From JAABTH01 sp964390725 (GTDB taxonomy: Bacteria > Bacillota > Dethiobacteria > DTU022), in contig CAYMIW010000012.1 of assembly GCA_964390725.1 (NCBI GenBank), positions 1-64,000 on the forward strand: a DNA stretch of 64,000 nt, read 5' to 3'. A program made the position numbers and the translations under genes. Below, in pieces: positions 24,676-33,466 of the stretch. Positions within the stretch are counted from its first letter, which is position 1. Every line of letters begins with the position of its first letter. The notes beneath the pieces are model-generated. The model had not been told where the DNA came from and made no database searches. It worked only from the letters and a program-made list of their open reading frames with translations.

Positions 24676-26586
24676 ATGGCAGATAAAAATAATAATGGCT
24701 ATGGTGCTGAACATATTCAGGTTCTGGAAGGTTTGGAAGCCGTAAGAAAAAGGCCCAGCATGTATATTGGATCAACTTCCAGCCGCGGTCTTCATCACCT
24801 GGTGTTTGAAGTAGTTGATAACAGCATAGATGAAGTTCTTGCCGGTTTCTGCAAGCAAATAAAAATCACAGTTAATAAAGATAACAGCGTCACAGTTGTT
24901 GATGACGGCAGAGGGATTCCTGTTGAGAACCATCCCCAGGAAAAACGCCCGGCAGTTGAGGTTGTTCTAACTACTCTGCATGCCGGCGGTAAGTTCAACA
25001 ATGACAGTTACAAGGTTTCCGGAGGCTTGCATGGGGTTGGTGTGTCTGTTGTAAATGCCCTTTCTGAATGGCTCGAAGTGGAAATATACCGGGATGAAAA
25101 AGTATACAGCCAGCGTTATGAAAAAGGAAAAAAGGTAACAAAAATCAAGGCATCGGGCAAGGTTTCAAAAACAGGAACTAAAATAACTTTTTTGCCTGAT
25201 CCAACAATATTTGAGAATATTGACTTTGAAAATGAAATTATTGTTCAACGTTTACGGGAACTGGCTTTTCTTAACAAGGGTGTCAAAATTGTTTTTAACG
25301 ATATGCGCAGTGGGCGGGAAGAGAAGTTTAAATATGACGGCGGTATACAACAATATGTTGCTTATCTGAACCAGGGCAAGGAGACTGTTCCCAAAAAACC
25401 AATTTATATTCATAAAGCGGTAAGCGGTTTTGAAGTGGAAGTTGCCTTGCAGTATCATGCCGGTTATTCAGAAGTAATCTACTCGTATGCTAACAACATC
25501 CACACCCATGAAGGTGGAACACATGAATACGGTTTCAAATTAATGCTAACCAGGCTTATTAATGATTTTGCCAAACGCCTGGGTATTATAAAAGAGAACC
25601 AGCCCAACCTTTCCGGCGAAGATATCCGCGAAGGAATGACAGCGGTAATCAGTGTTAAACTGATGGATCCACAATTTGAAGGCCAGACTAAAACAAAACT
25701 TGGTAACAGCGAAATTAGAGGTGTAATTGACAGCGTATGCTATGAAAACTTTGAAGCATTTCTTGAACAGAACCCGGCTATTGCCCGCCGTATTATTGAA
25801 AAAGCGATCAGGGCTTCCCGGGCCAGGGAAGCAGCCCGTAAAGCACGTGAACTTACCAGGCGTAAAAATGCTCTTGAAGTCAGTAACCTGCCCGGTAAGC
25901 TGGCAGACTGTACTTCAAAGGACCCTGCCGAGAGTGAATTATTTATTGTTGAGGGCGATTCAGCCGGTGGATCGGCTAAACAGGGTCGCGATCGTCGCTT
26001 CCAGGCAATACTTCCCCTGCGCGGTAAAATTCTTAATGTTGAAAAGGCCCGTTTAGATAAAATCCTGGCCAATGAAGAGATTCGGACATTGATCACTGCC
26101 CTTGGCACCGGAATAGAAAGTGAGTTTGATATAGGCCGTGCCCGTTACCAAAAAATAATAATCATGACTGACGCTGATGTAGATGGTTCCCATATCAGGG
26201 TCCTTTTGCTGACTTTTTTCTATCGTTTCATGACTGAATTGATCGAGAGTGGTTTTGTATATATTGCCCAACCTCCTCTATACAAGGTTAAGAAGGGCAA
26301 GAAAGAGCAGTACCTGTTCCGTGAAGAGGAACTGGATTCATTACTTACTGAATGGACACGGGAAGGTGGCGTACAGATACAGCGTTACAAGGGTTTGGGC
26401 GAAATGAATCCGGATCAGCTGTGGGATACGACCATGAATCCTGAAACAAGAATAATAAAGAGGGTTGAACTGGTTGATGCCATAATGGCGGACAATATTT
26501 TCGGGGTATTAATGGGGGATAAGGTTGAGCCACGCCGTCAATTTATTGAAGATAATGCCCGCCTCGTTCAAAATCTTGATATTTGA
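24676..26586 (+). CDS. gyrB: DNA gyrase subunit B
   Basis: 636 residues, the short Gram-positive type without the Proteobacterial insertion. The GHKL ATPase holds EVVDNSIDEVLAGFC, VDDGRGIPVENH and GGLHGVGVSVVNALS. The Toprim domain holds VEGDSAGGSAKQGRDRRFQ and MTDADVDGSHIRVLLLTF. The C-terminus has the conserved RYKGLGEMNPDQLWDTTMNP. GyrB is preferred over ParE because of the recF neighbour, the QGRDRRFQAILPLRGK motif and the gyrA gene nearby. Confidence 0.97.
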   Translation: MADKNNNGYGAEHIQVLEGLEAVRKRPSMYIGSTSSRGLHHLVFEVVDNSIDEVLAGFCKQIKITVNKDNSVTVVDDGRGIPVENHPQEKRPAVEVVLTTLHAGGKFNNDSYKVSGGLHGVGVSVVNALSEWLEVEIYRDEKVYSQRYEKGKKVTKIKASGKVSKTGTKITFLPDPTIFENIDFENEIIVQRLRELAFLNKGVKIVFNDMRSGREEKFKYDGGIQQYVAYLNQGKETVPKKPIYIHKAVSGFEVEVALQYHAGYSEVIYSYANNIHTHEGGTHEYGFKLMLTRLINDFAKRLGIIKENQPNLSGEDIREGMTAVISVKLMDPQFEGQTKTKLGNSEIRGVIDSVCYENFEAFLEQNPAIARRIIEKAIRASRAREAARKARELTRRKNALEVSNLPGKLADCTSKDPAESELFIVEGDSAGGSAKQGRDRRFQAILPLRGKILNVEKARLDKILANEEIRTLITALGTGIESEFDIGRARYQKIIIMTDADVDGSHIRVLLLTFFYRFMTELIESGFVYIAQPPLYKVKKGKKEQYLFREEELDSLLTEWTREGGVQIQRYKGLGEMNPDQLWDTTMNPETRIIKRVELVDAIMADNIFGVLMGDKVEPRRQFIEDNARLVQNLDI

Positions 26587-26600
26587 GCAAGCCGTTTTCT

Positions 26601-27239
26601 TTAATTGCTTAAAATTTCAACATCAAAAATCAGGCCTTCCATTTCTGCATATGGAATATATCTGAACCTGATTTCGGTTCCCTCATCCATATTCTGTTCT
26701 TGCAAAAGCTGATCTGCCTGGTCGGTCAGTTTAAACTGTTTTGCAGGCATTTCATCGGGTACCCCGCTGATTTTAACTTCCAATAGGTCCCCTGGAACAT
26801 AGGCTGCTATGCGGCCTGAATCAATAATTTCCTGTTCAGCAGTTGTTGCTTCAATTATATTTATTTGCAGGGCCTGGCCCTGTTCCGGGTATGATTCAGC
26901 TAAAAAGCCTTCGTGGAAAACTTCTACAGACTGTCCCCGGGCCAGTTGATCCATTCCGACCACGTTACCGTTACTACTTATTAATGTTTCTTCAGTTACA
27001 GCAAAATAGACTGCTCTTTTACCCTGCTCAAACCAGGAAACCTGCGGTATATTAACATCCTCCAGCCCCTCAACAACCAGGATGCGATTATCGCTGATGC
27101 TGTAAATTTTTCCGCTGATTGGGACCTGTTCCGGGATTTCTCCCTGATCATTACCGGTACTGCCACAGCCGGGCAATATCAGCATTAAAGCAAATAGCAG
27201 GGTTAATAAGAGGCCCGGCTTTTTAATCATTTTGTTCAC
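26601..27239 (-). CDS. Secreted lipoprotein with a DUF3221-like domain
   Basis: 212 residues. Signal peptide with lipobox LPGC (Cys near residue 25), so it should be lipid-anchored outside the membrane. The middle part (about 40-130; RILVVEG, AVYFAVTEETLI, LARGQSVEVFHEGFLAESYP) resembles DUF3221. The C-terminal part (about 140-212) has beta-rich character with no clear family. It is the only minus-strand gene between gyrB and gyrA and converges on gyrB with 14 bases between stops. Function unknown. Confidence 0.75.
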   Translation of the reverse strand: MNKMIKKPGLLLTLLFALMLILPGCGSTGNDQGEIPEQVPISGKIYSISDNRILVVEGLEDVNIPQVSWFEQGKRAVYFAVTEETLISSNGNVVGMDQLARGQSVEVFHEGFLAESYPEQGQALQINIIEATTAEQEIIDSGRIAAYVPGDLLEVKISGVPDEMPAKQFKLTDQADQLLQEQNMDEGTEIRFRYIPYAEMEGLIFDVEILSN

Positions 27240-27401
27240 CTCATTAAATTATTACAAAGATTTATACCTATTCTACTACTTATGACAAACAGTATAAACT
27301 CCAGGTTCAATTAAACACTTTTATCTGCTTCTATTTACCGGCATCCAGTTTCATGATTTAATAAAGAATAACAAATAGTATTTGAAACAGGAGGTTAACT
27401 G

Positions 27402-27923
27402 TTGCTTTTCAGACTAATTTTTCCATACGTGTTTTTACTGTTTATTGTAGTTTTTTACATTGTTTTTCGTTATTACAAGCTGGGTCCGGTAATTATGAAA
27501 GTAGATCGCAGGTTTTTCAGCCGCACCAACAACGATTCATTCTTTTTAATTGTCATTCTTGCAATTGCCTCATATTTTTTAATGCGTTATGAAATGGATA
27601 ATCTGCCTTTTGAAGCTGATTCGTTTATCCTCGGCCCTTATACTTACGCATTATTCTACCTGGCCCTGATGGCTGCTGTAATTGCACGCGAAGTAGAACG
27701 TCCCGCTCTCCGCGAAAAAGGAATTTCCACCTCTCGCGGTTTTTGGCAGTGGTCGGAGATTCTTTCTTACAGGTGGTCAAAAGAGATACTTTACATCACT
27801 ATCAGCAGGGGCAAACGAACTAAAGGCGAACAAATACAGGTTAATCCGGCAGTAAAAAAAGAACTGGACCAGCTTTTGAAAAAGATGGTTCCCAAGCGTT
27901 CCGGAAAAGGGAAAAAGAAATAA
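27402..27923 (+). CDS. Membrane protein, DUF5673-like
   Basis: 173 residues. Starts at a TTG 6 bases after AGGAGG. Three hydrophobic helices are visible (about 4-24, 46-62 and 78-94). A cytoplasmic beta-rich tail follows (REKGISTSRGFWQWSEILSY, then ILYITISRGKRTKGEQIQV) and ends in a Lys-rich run. The tail pattern resembles small membrane proteins with DUF5673 or PH-like domains. It stands between the lipoprotein gene and gyrA. Function not known. Confidence 0.7.
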   Translation: MLFRLIFPYVFLLFIVVFYIVFRYYKLGPVIMKVDRRFFSRTNNDSFFLIVILAIASYFLMRYEMDNLPFEADSFILGPYTYALFYLALMAAVIAREVERPALREKGISTSRGFWQWSEILSYRWSKEILYITISRGKRTKGEQIQVNPAVKKELDQLLKKMVPKRSGKGKKK

Positions 27924-28076
27924 TAACTAATAAACAAAAATTAGTTTCAGCCTCAATAGCCGGGCTTTAGATCTTTTATTCCTGGCGTTATGATCCATTT
28001 TTTAGAGCGGCAAACCTCAATGTTTGCTTTTCCACTGTGTTTTTTTATGATAATATTATACAATATATATCTTTCC

Positions 28077-28109
28077 CCACGGCCAGTTTGAACTGCCGCG
28101 GCTGTTTTT
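28077..28109 (+). terminator. Probable terminator before gyrA
   Basis: A stem of about 11 bp with one mismatch and one bulge (CCACGGCCAGTT with AACTGCCGCGG, 28077-28101) is followed by CTGTTTTTAAC. It separates the upstream membrane-protein gene from gyrA. It is about 150 bases from that gene's stop, so it might instead be part of the gyrA leader. Confidence 0.5.
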
Positions 28110-28186
28110 AACTTATTTCTGATAATAAATCTATTTATTACCGAATCTGGCCCGGGTGATATGAAATACCCTGCAAAGGAGAAGAA

Positions 28187-30604
28187 ATGACTGAAAGAGA
28201 AAGCATTATACCAGTAAATATTTATGATGAAGTGAAAGTTTCTTTTCTAGATTACGCAATGAGCGTTATTGTCAGCAGGGCCCTCCCCGATGTTAGGGAT
28301 GGTTTAAAACCGGTTCACCGGCGTATTCTTTACGCTATGTCAGAGATGGGTTCGACTCATGATAAACCTTATCGTAAATCTGCCCGTATTGTGGGTGACG
28401 TCCTTGGGAAATATCATCCCCACGGTGATGTCGCCTTATACGATACCCTGGTCAGGATGGCCCAGTCTTTCTCGACCCGCTATCCCCTGGTTGATGGTCA
28501 CGGTAACTTTGGTTCTCAGGATGGTGATTCAGCGGCTGCCATGCGGTATACTGAATCACGTCTTTCTGCCATAGCGGGGGAATTGTTAACGGACCTGCAA
28601 AAGGATACGGTTGATTTTCGCCCGAACTTTGATGAAAGCCTGGAGGAGCCGGTTGTGCTTCCCTCGAGATTTCCCCATCTTCTGGCCAATGGATCATCAG
28701 GCATTGCTGTTGGTATGGCAACTAACATCCCCCCTCATAATCTGATCGAATTAATAAATGCCCTGAAGTACCTGATTAAACATCCGGAAGCGGCAATCCG
28801 CGATCTGATGCAGTTTATTCAAGGGCCAGATTTTCCCACAGGTGGAATTATCGTGGGGCACGAGGGTATTTATAACGCATACAAGACCGGTAGGGGAATT
28901 ATCAAGGTCAGGGGCCGGGTGCAGGTAGAAAAGAAAGATAAAAACCGTGAACAAATTGTTATATCCGAAGTACCCTATCAGCTGAATAAAGCCAAGTTAG
29001 TGGAAAAAATAGCAGACCTGGTTAAAGAGCGCAAGATTGAGGGAATCACCGACCTGCGCGATGAGTCGGATCGTACCGGGGTACGTGTAGTGATGGAAGT
29101 CAAGAAAGATTTCCAGTCCCAGGTGATTATTAACCAGCTCTACCGCTATACTTCTCTTCAACAAACTTTTGGAATAATTATGCTTGCCCTGGTTGATGGG
29201 CAGCCCAGGGTGCTTACTTTAAAACAGATTTTGGCCTATTACCTGGAACACCAGAAAGAAATTATCAGGCGCCGCTCGGAATTTGATTTGAAACGTGCCG
29301 AAGATAGAATGCACATTGTTGAAGGTCTGCTTAAAGCGCTCGATATGCTCGATCAGGTAATAGCCCTGATTCGGGCTTCGAAAGATGTCCAGACTGCACG
29401 GGAAGGGCTGATGGATCTCCTTGCTATTTCCGAAAAACAAGCCCAGGCGATTCTCGACATGCGGCTCCAACGCTTAACCCAGTTGGAGATTCACAAGCTG
29501 GTGGAAGAAAAAGAAGATTTAATGGAAAAAATAGCTTATTATCGCCGTATTCTTGAAGATGAAAATCTTGTCCTGGAGATTATCAGTGAAGAGTTAACGG
29601 TAATTCAGGATAAGCACGGTGATGCCCGTCGCACAGATATAGTAGCAGATGAGGGCGATGTGGTTATAACAGACTTAATACTTGAAGAAGAAGTAGTTGT
29701 TACTCTTACCGACCGCGGGTACATTAAACGGCTGCCCCTGACTACTTATCGTAGTCAGCACCGGGGTGGACGCGGTGTTCTGGGCATGCAGACCCGTGAA
29801 AACGACAGAGTTGAACAATGTCACGTTGCATCTACCCATGATAAGCTTTTATGCTTTAGTAACCGTGGTAAAGTTTACCTTCTCCAGGTATATGAAATTC
29901 CTGAATCGGGACGCCAGTCACGTGGAACAGCCCTGGTTAACCTGTTGCCCCTGGAAGAGAAAGAATATATAACAGCGACGATGCCTATAAATGACTTTAG
30001 TGATGAGTACTTTTTGCTCATGGTTACAGCCAGGGGAATGATCAAAAAAACTTCTCTGCACGAATATCGCAATACCCGCAAGACTGGTTTAATTGCTCTC
30101 AGTTTGAGCGAAAACGATGAACTGATTGCCGTCAGGTTAACCGATGGTAATAAAGAAGTAATTGTAGGGACCAGCGCCGGTTTGTTTGTTCGTTTTCCCG
30201 AAGACCAGGTCAGGGCAATGGGGCGTTCGGCAAGAGGAGTGAAAGCCGTGAAGCTCGGTGCAAAAGATCGGGTTATTGGCGCAGATCTTGTTACCGGCGA
30301 TCAACAGATGCTGTTTGCTTCCTCGGGTGGTTTCGGTAAACGGGTTGCCGTTAGCGACTTTGCAGTTCACCGGCGCGGGGGAAAAGGTATGATTGGCCTT
30401 AAAACTACTATACAAAGCGGACCCCTGGCCATTTTTATTGTTTTGAATGGTGACGAAGAAGAGTTTATGATTGTAACAGCCCGTGGAGTGGTAAACAGGC
30501 AAAAAATTGAACAAGTTTCCCTGATGGGTCGTTATGCCCGTGGCGTAACCCTAATCAGGCTTGATGAAAATGATCGGGTGATGAACCTGATTGGTTTGGA
30601 TTAA
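28187..30604 (+). CDS. gyrA: DNA gyrase subunit A
   Basis: 805 residues, normal. The breakage-reunion domain (about 1-500) begins with FLDYAMSVIVSRALPDVRDG. The catalytic Tyr is in AAAMRYTESRLS. The C-terminal six-bladed DNA-wrapping domain has the GyrA box QHRGGRGVLGM. In the quinolone region the sequence is HPHGDVALYD, where E. coli has HGDSAVYD: residue 82 (E. coli 83) is Val, while the acidic residue four positions later is kept. It precedes the carboxyltransferase by 23 bases. Confidence 0.97.
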   Translation: MTERESIIPVNIYDEVKVSFLDYAMSVIVSRALPDVRDGLKPVHRRILYAMSEMGSTHDKPYRKSARIVGDVLGKYHPHGDVALYDTLVRMAQSFSTRYPLVDGHGNFGSQDGDSAAAMRYTESRLSAIAGELLTDLQKDTVDFRPNFDESLEEPVVLPSRFPHLLANGSSGIAVGMATNIPPHNLIELINALKYLIKHPEAAIRDLMQFIQGPDFPTGGIIVGHEGIYNAYKTGRGIIKVRGRVQVEKKDKNREQIVISEVPYQLNKAKLVEKIADLVKERKIEGITDLRDESDRTGVRVVMEVKKDFQSQVIINQLYRYTSLQQTFGIIMLALVDGQPRVLTLKQILAYYLEHQKEIIRRRSEFDLKRAEDRMHIVEGLLKALDMLDQVIALIRASKDVQTAREGLMDLLAISEKQAQAILDMRLQRLTQLEIHKLVEEKEDLMEKIAYYRRILEDENLVLEIISEELTVIQDKHGDARRTDIVADEGDVVITDLILEEEVVVTLTDRGYIKRLPLTTYRSQHRGGRGVLGMQTRENDRVEQCHVASTHDKLLCFSNRGKVYLLQVYEIPESGRQSRGTALVNLLPLEEKEYITATMPINDFSDEYFLLMVTARGMIKKTSLHEYRNTRKTGLIALSLSENDELIAVRLTDGNKEVIVGTSAGLFVRFPEDQVRAMGRSARGVKAVKLGAKDRVIGADLVTGDQQMLFASSGGFGKRVAVSDFAVHRRGGKGMIGLKTTIQSGPLAIFIVLNGDEEEFMIVTARGVVNRQKIEQVSLMGRYARGVTLIRLDENDRVMNLIGLD

Positions 30605-30627
30605 GTTTTCCGGAGGGATGATTAACT

Positions 30628-32130
30628 ATGACAACACCTAGAAAAATCGGTATCACCGATACCTCGCTGCGTGATGCACACCAGTCTTTGCTTGCAACAA
30701 GAATGCGCATAGATGAAATGCTGCCAATTCTCGATTTGATGGATCAGATCGGTTATTACTCCCTCGAAGTCTGGGGTGGAGCTACCTTCGATACATGTAT
30801 GCGATTTCTGGATGAGGACCCCTGGGAAAGGCTGCGTCAGTTGAGAAAAGGATTAAAAAATACAAAACTGCAGATGCTACTCAGGGGACAAAACATTGTG
30901 GGGTATCGCCATTATCCGGATGATGTTCTTGAAGAGTTTGTAAAAAAAGCAGTTTCCAACGGCATCGATATTATTAGAATATTTGATGCCCTGAATGACC
31001 TGCGTAACATGGAAAAAGCAATTGAATATACCCGCAAAGAGGGAGCCCATGCCCAGGGTACCTTAAGTTACACAATTAGTCCGCTTCATAATAATGATCA
31101 TTTCGTCAGGGTAGCCGATAACTTAAAAAACCTTGGAGCAGATTCAATTTGTATCAAGGATATGGCTGGCCTGATATCACCATATGATGCATATGAACTG
31201 GTCGGGCGCTTGAAAGCTGAAGTAGGTTTGCCTGTACAGCTTCATTGTCATTATACCAGTGGTATGGCTTCTATGGCCTACCTAAAAGCTGTTGAAGCCG
31301 GAGTTGATGTAATTGATACGGCTAATGCCGCACTTTCAATGGGGGCCAGTCAGCCGGCAACAGATAGCATGGTTGCAGCTTTAAAAAATACACCTTATGA
31401 TACGGGGCTGGACCTGGAAATGCTATCAAAGGTAAGTGATCATTTTAACGAGATTAGCTGTGATTATGAAATTCCCCGCAGTGTTTTAGGGGTTGATACC
31501 AATGTTCTCAGCTACCAGATACCCGGAGGTATGATATCCAACCTTGCCTCTCAGCTGGCAGAACAGAAAGCAACTCATTTATTGAAGGATGTTCTGGCGG
31601 AAGTGCCAAAAGTCAGGGAAGATCTGGGGTATCCCCCGCTGGTTACACCGAGCAGCCAGATTGTGGGAACCCAGGCTGTCGTTAATGTATTGATCGGCGA
31701 GCGTTATAAAATGGTATCTACAGAAATTAAGAATTACCTGCGTGGTCTCTATGGAAAACCTCCGGGAGAGATTAACCCCGATTTAATCAAACAGGTTTTA
31801 AAAGATGAAAAACCGGTCTCAGGCAGGCCTGCCGACCTGCTTGAACCTCAACTGGATGAAGGGCGGAAAGAAATTGCTGAATACATAGAGCAGGAAGAAG
31901 ATGTTTTGTCTTACATTATCTTTCCCAATGTAGCTATTGATTTCTTCAAACGCCGTAAAGGTTTGCTGCCGCCACTGGAGTTGAAGAACAGCTGTGAAGC
32001 CGGTAAAGAATTAAATGCTGTTTCTGGCGGAGGCAATAATAAGGCAGAGTCCAGGCTGGATGAAATTTATGCAGTTGATGAAACACTGATCTGGAACGAT
32101 ACCGATAATTCTGTTTACCCGGCCGTGTAA
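30628..32130 (+). CDS. Pyruvate/oxaloacetate carboxyltransferase without a biotin domain
   Basis: 500 residues. HMGL-type TIM barrel with ITDTSLRDAHQSLLATRM, the GATFDTCMRFL metal/substrate motif, the catalytic-Lys motif SICIKDMAGLISPYDAY, and HCHYTSGMASM. Next comes a conserved carboxylase domain to about residue 450. It matches the 5S/OadA/PycB alpha chain. The biotin carrier domain with MKM is missing; the end is a 45-residue tail without resemblance. A separate carrier protein must supply biotin if it works in (de)carboxylation. It lies directly behind gyrA. Confidence 0.88.
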   Translation: MTTPRKIGITDTSLRDAHQSLLATRMRIDEMLPILDLMDQIGYYSLEVWGGATFDTCMRFLDEDPWERLRQLRKGLKNTKLQMLLRGQNIVGYRHYPDDVLEEFVKKAVSNGIDIIRIFDALNDLRNMEKAIEYTRKEGAHAQGTLSYTISPLHNNDHFVRVADNLKNLGADSICIKDMAGLISPYDAYELVGRLKAEVGLPVQLHCHYTSGMASMAYLKAVEAGVDVIDTANAALSMGASQPATDSMVAALKNTPYDTGLDLEMLSKVSDHFNEISCDYEIPRSVLGVDTNVLSYQIPGGMISNLASQLAEQKATHLLKDVLAEVPKVREDLGYPPLVTPSSQIVGTQAVVNVLIGERYKMVSTEIKNYLRGLYGKPPGEINPDLIKQVLKDEKPVSGRPADLLEPQLDEGRKEIAEYIEQEEDVLSYIIFPNVAIDFFKRRKGLLPPLELKNSCEAGKELNAVSGGGNNKAESRLDEIYAVDETLIWNDTDNSVYPAV

Positions 32131-32144
32131 AAATCATTTTTTAG

Positions 32145-32173
32145 TTGACACTGCACAGCGTGAGATCTATAAT
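32145..32173 (+). promoter_or_regulatory. Consensus sigma-A promoter of the BCAA cluster
   Basis: TTGACA (32145-32150), 17 bases, TATAAT (32168-32173): both hexamers perfect. It starts transcription at about 32180 into the T-box leader. Confidence 0.9.
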
Positions 32174-32179
32174 TATAGG

Positions 32180-32483
32180 CAATCTTTATCAGAAAATACA
32201 TTGATGGACAGGAGTAAGCAGCAGGCTTTTCCCAGAGAGCCGGGGATGGTGTAAACCGGTAAAGCAGGGTGCCGAACGTCGGTCCGGAGTAGTTCAGCTG
32301 AAAGGTAATATAGTAAGCTGAACCGGGTTGATCCCGTTATCAAGATCACCATGAGATGTTTTTCCGCACTACCGGGAAAGCAAAAAGGGTGGTACCGCGG
32401 AGGTTATCCCTTCGCCCCTTTGGGCGGAGGGTATTTTTATATTCATCATCTATCTAACATTTTACTACGAAGGGGCGAAAAGT
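32180..32483 (+). promoter_or_regulatory. T-box riboswitch leader, probably valine-specific
   Basis: The T-box itself is AGGGTGGTACCGCGG (32386-32400). Upstream are an AGAGAGCCGG element (AG bulge, near 32234) and a distal loop GGTGTAAACC. The base of stem I is GGAC paired with GTCC. The 5' strand carries AGTAA and the 3' strand GAAC followed by GTC (32278-32280), the loop-E arrangement in which GTC would be the specifier codon (Val). An uncharged tRNA should bind the specifier and the T-box bulge to prevent termination. Downstream genes make branched-chain amino acids, which fits. Confidence 0.93.
32408..32438 (+). terminator. T-box regulated terminator
   Basis: CCCTTCGCCC pairs with GGGCGGAGGG (one wobble pair) around a short loop and is followed by TATTTTTAT. 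The antiterminator would use the T-box just upstream. Confidence 0.88.
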
Positions 32484-33356
32484 ATGAGCCGGCAAATTTA
32501 TTTAAATGGCAATCTGGTTCCGGATGAAGAAGCGGTAGTCTCGGTTTTTGATCATGGTTTGCTTTATGGAGATGGTGTGTTTGAAGGTATTAGAGCATAT
32601 AATGGAAAAGTTTTCAGGTTAACGGAACATATCCGCAGGCTTTATGAGTCTGCACATTCAATTATGCTTAAGATTCCTTACAGCCAGGAAGAAATGATTA
32701 AGGCTGTTGTTGAGACAGTGAATGCTAATAACCTGCGTGATGCCTATATCAGGCTGGTCGTAACCCGGGGAGTGGGCGACCTGGGAATGGATCCCCTTAA
32801 ATGCCCCAAAGCCCAGGTGATTATCATTGCCGATAAAATTACTATCTATCCTGAAGAATTGTATGAAAAGGGTTTGAATGTAATTACAGTGGCAACCAGG
32901 AGAATGTCGGCCAATGCTCTTGATCCGAAAATTAAATCCTTAAATTACCTGAATAATATTCATGTTAAAATGGAGGCTAACCGGGCCGGAGTTTTGGAAG
33001 CAATAATGTTGAGTGACCAGGGCTATATTCTGGAAGGTTCGGCAGACAATATATTTATCTATCGTAACGGAAAACTGGTAACTCCTCCCGGTTATCTGGG
33101 AGTACTTATTGGCATAACCCGCCAGGCCATTATTGAACTGGCCCAGAGAGAAGGGATACAGGTAGTTGAGGAACCCTTTACCCGGCATGATCTCTATGTA
33201 TCCGATGAATGTTTCCTGACAGGAACTGCTGCCGAGGTAATACCCGTAGTTGAGGCAGATATGCGCATTGTCGGGGACGGAACTCCGGGTCTTGTTACCA
33301 GGCGGTTAATTAAACTTTTCCGGGAGCATGCCAATAACGAAGGCACCCCGCTTTAA
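32484..33356 (+). CDS. ilvE: Branched-chain amino acid aminotransferase
   Basis: 290 residues, fold-type IV PLP enzyme. Last step of Val, Leu and Ile synthesis. It shows VSVFDHGLLYGDGVFEGIRA at the start, the PLP Lys in PKIKSLNYLNNIHVKMEA, and EGSADNIFIYRNG plus TGTAAEVIPV at the C-terminal side. D-amino acid transaminase of the same fold is less likely given the neighbours. First gene behind the T-box. Confidence 0.94.
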   Translation: MSRQIYLNGNLVPDEEAVVSVFDHGLLYGDGVFEGIRAYNGKVFRLTEHIRRLYESAHSIMLKIPYSQEEMIKAVVETVNANNLRDAYIRLVVTRGVGDLGMDPLKCPKAQVIIIADKITIYPEELYEKGLNVITVATRRMSANALDPKIKSLNYLNNIHVKMEANRAGVLEAIMLSDQGYILEGSADNIFIYRNGKLVTPPGYLGVLIGITRQAIIELAQREGIQVVEEPFTRHDLYVSDECFLTGTAAEVIPVVEADMRIVGDGTPGLVTRRLIKLFREHANNEGTPL

Positions 33357-33413
33357 AAATATACATTATATTGTTGATAAGCTGTGGATATTGTGTACAA
33401 GGTCATTGTTGAC

Positions 33414-33442
33414 TTAACAGCGAATGGTTTACACACTATAGA
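33414..33442 (+). promoter_or_regulatory. Possible secondary promoter before ilvD
   Basis: TTAACA (33414-33419), 17 bases, TATAGA (33437-33442). The 110-bp gap also holds two one-mismatch DnaA boxes (33383-33391 and 33394-33402, minus strand). Confidence 0.4.
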
Positions 33443-33466
33443 AAAATATAATTGGGGAGGTTTGTC

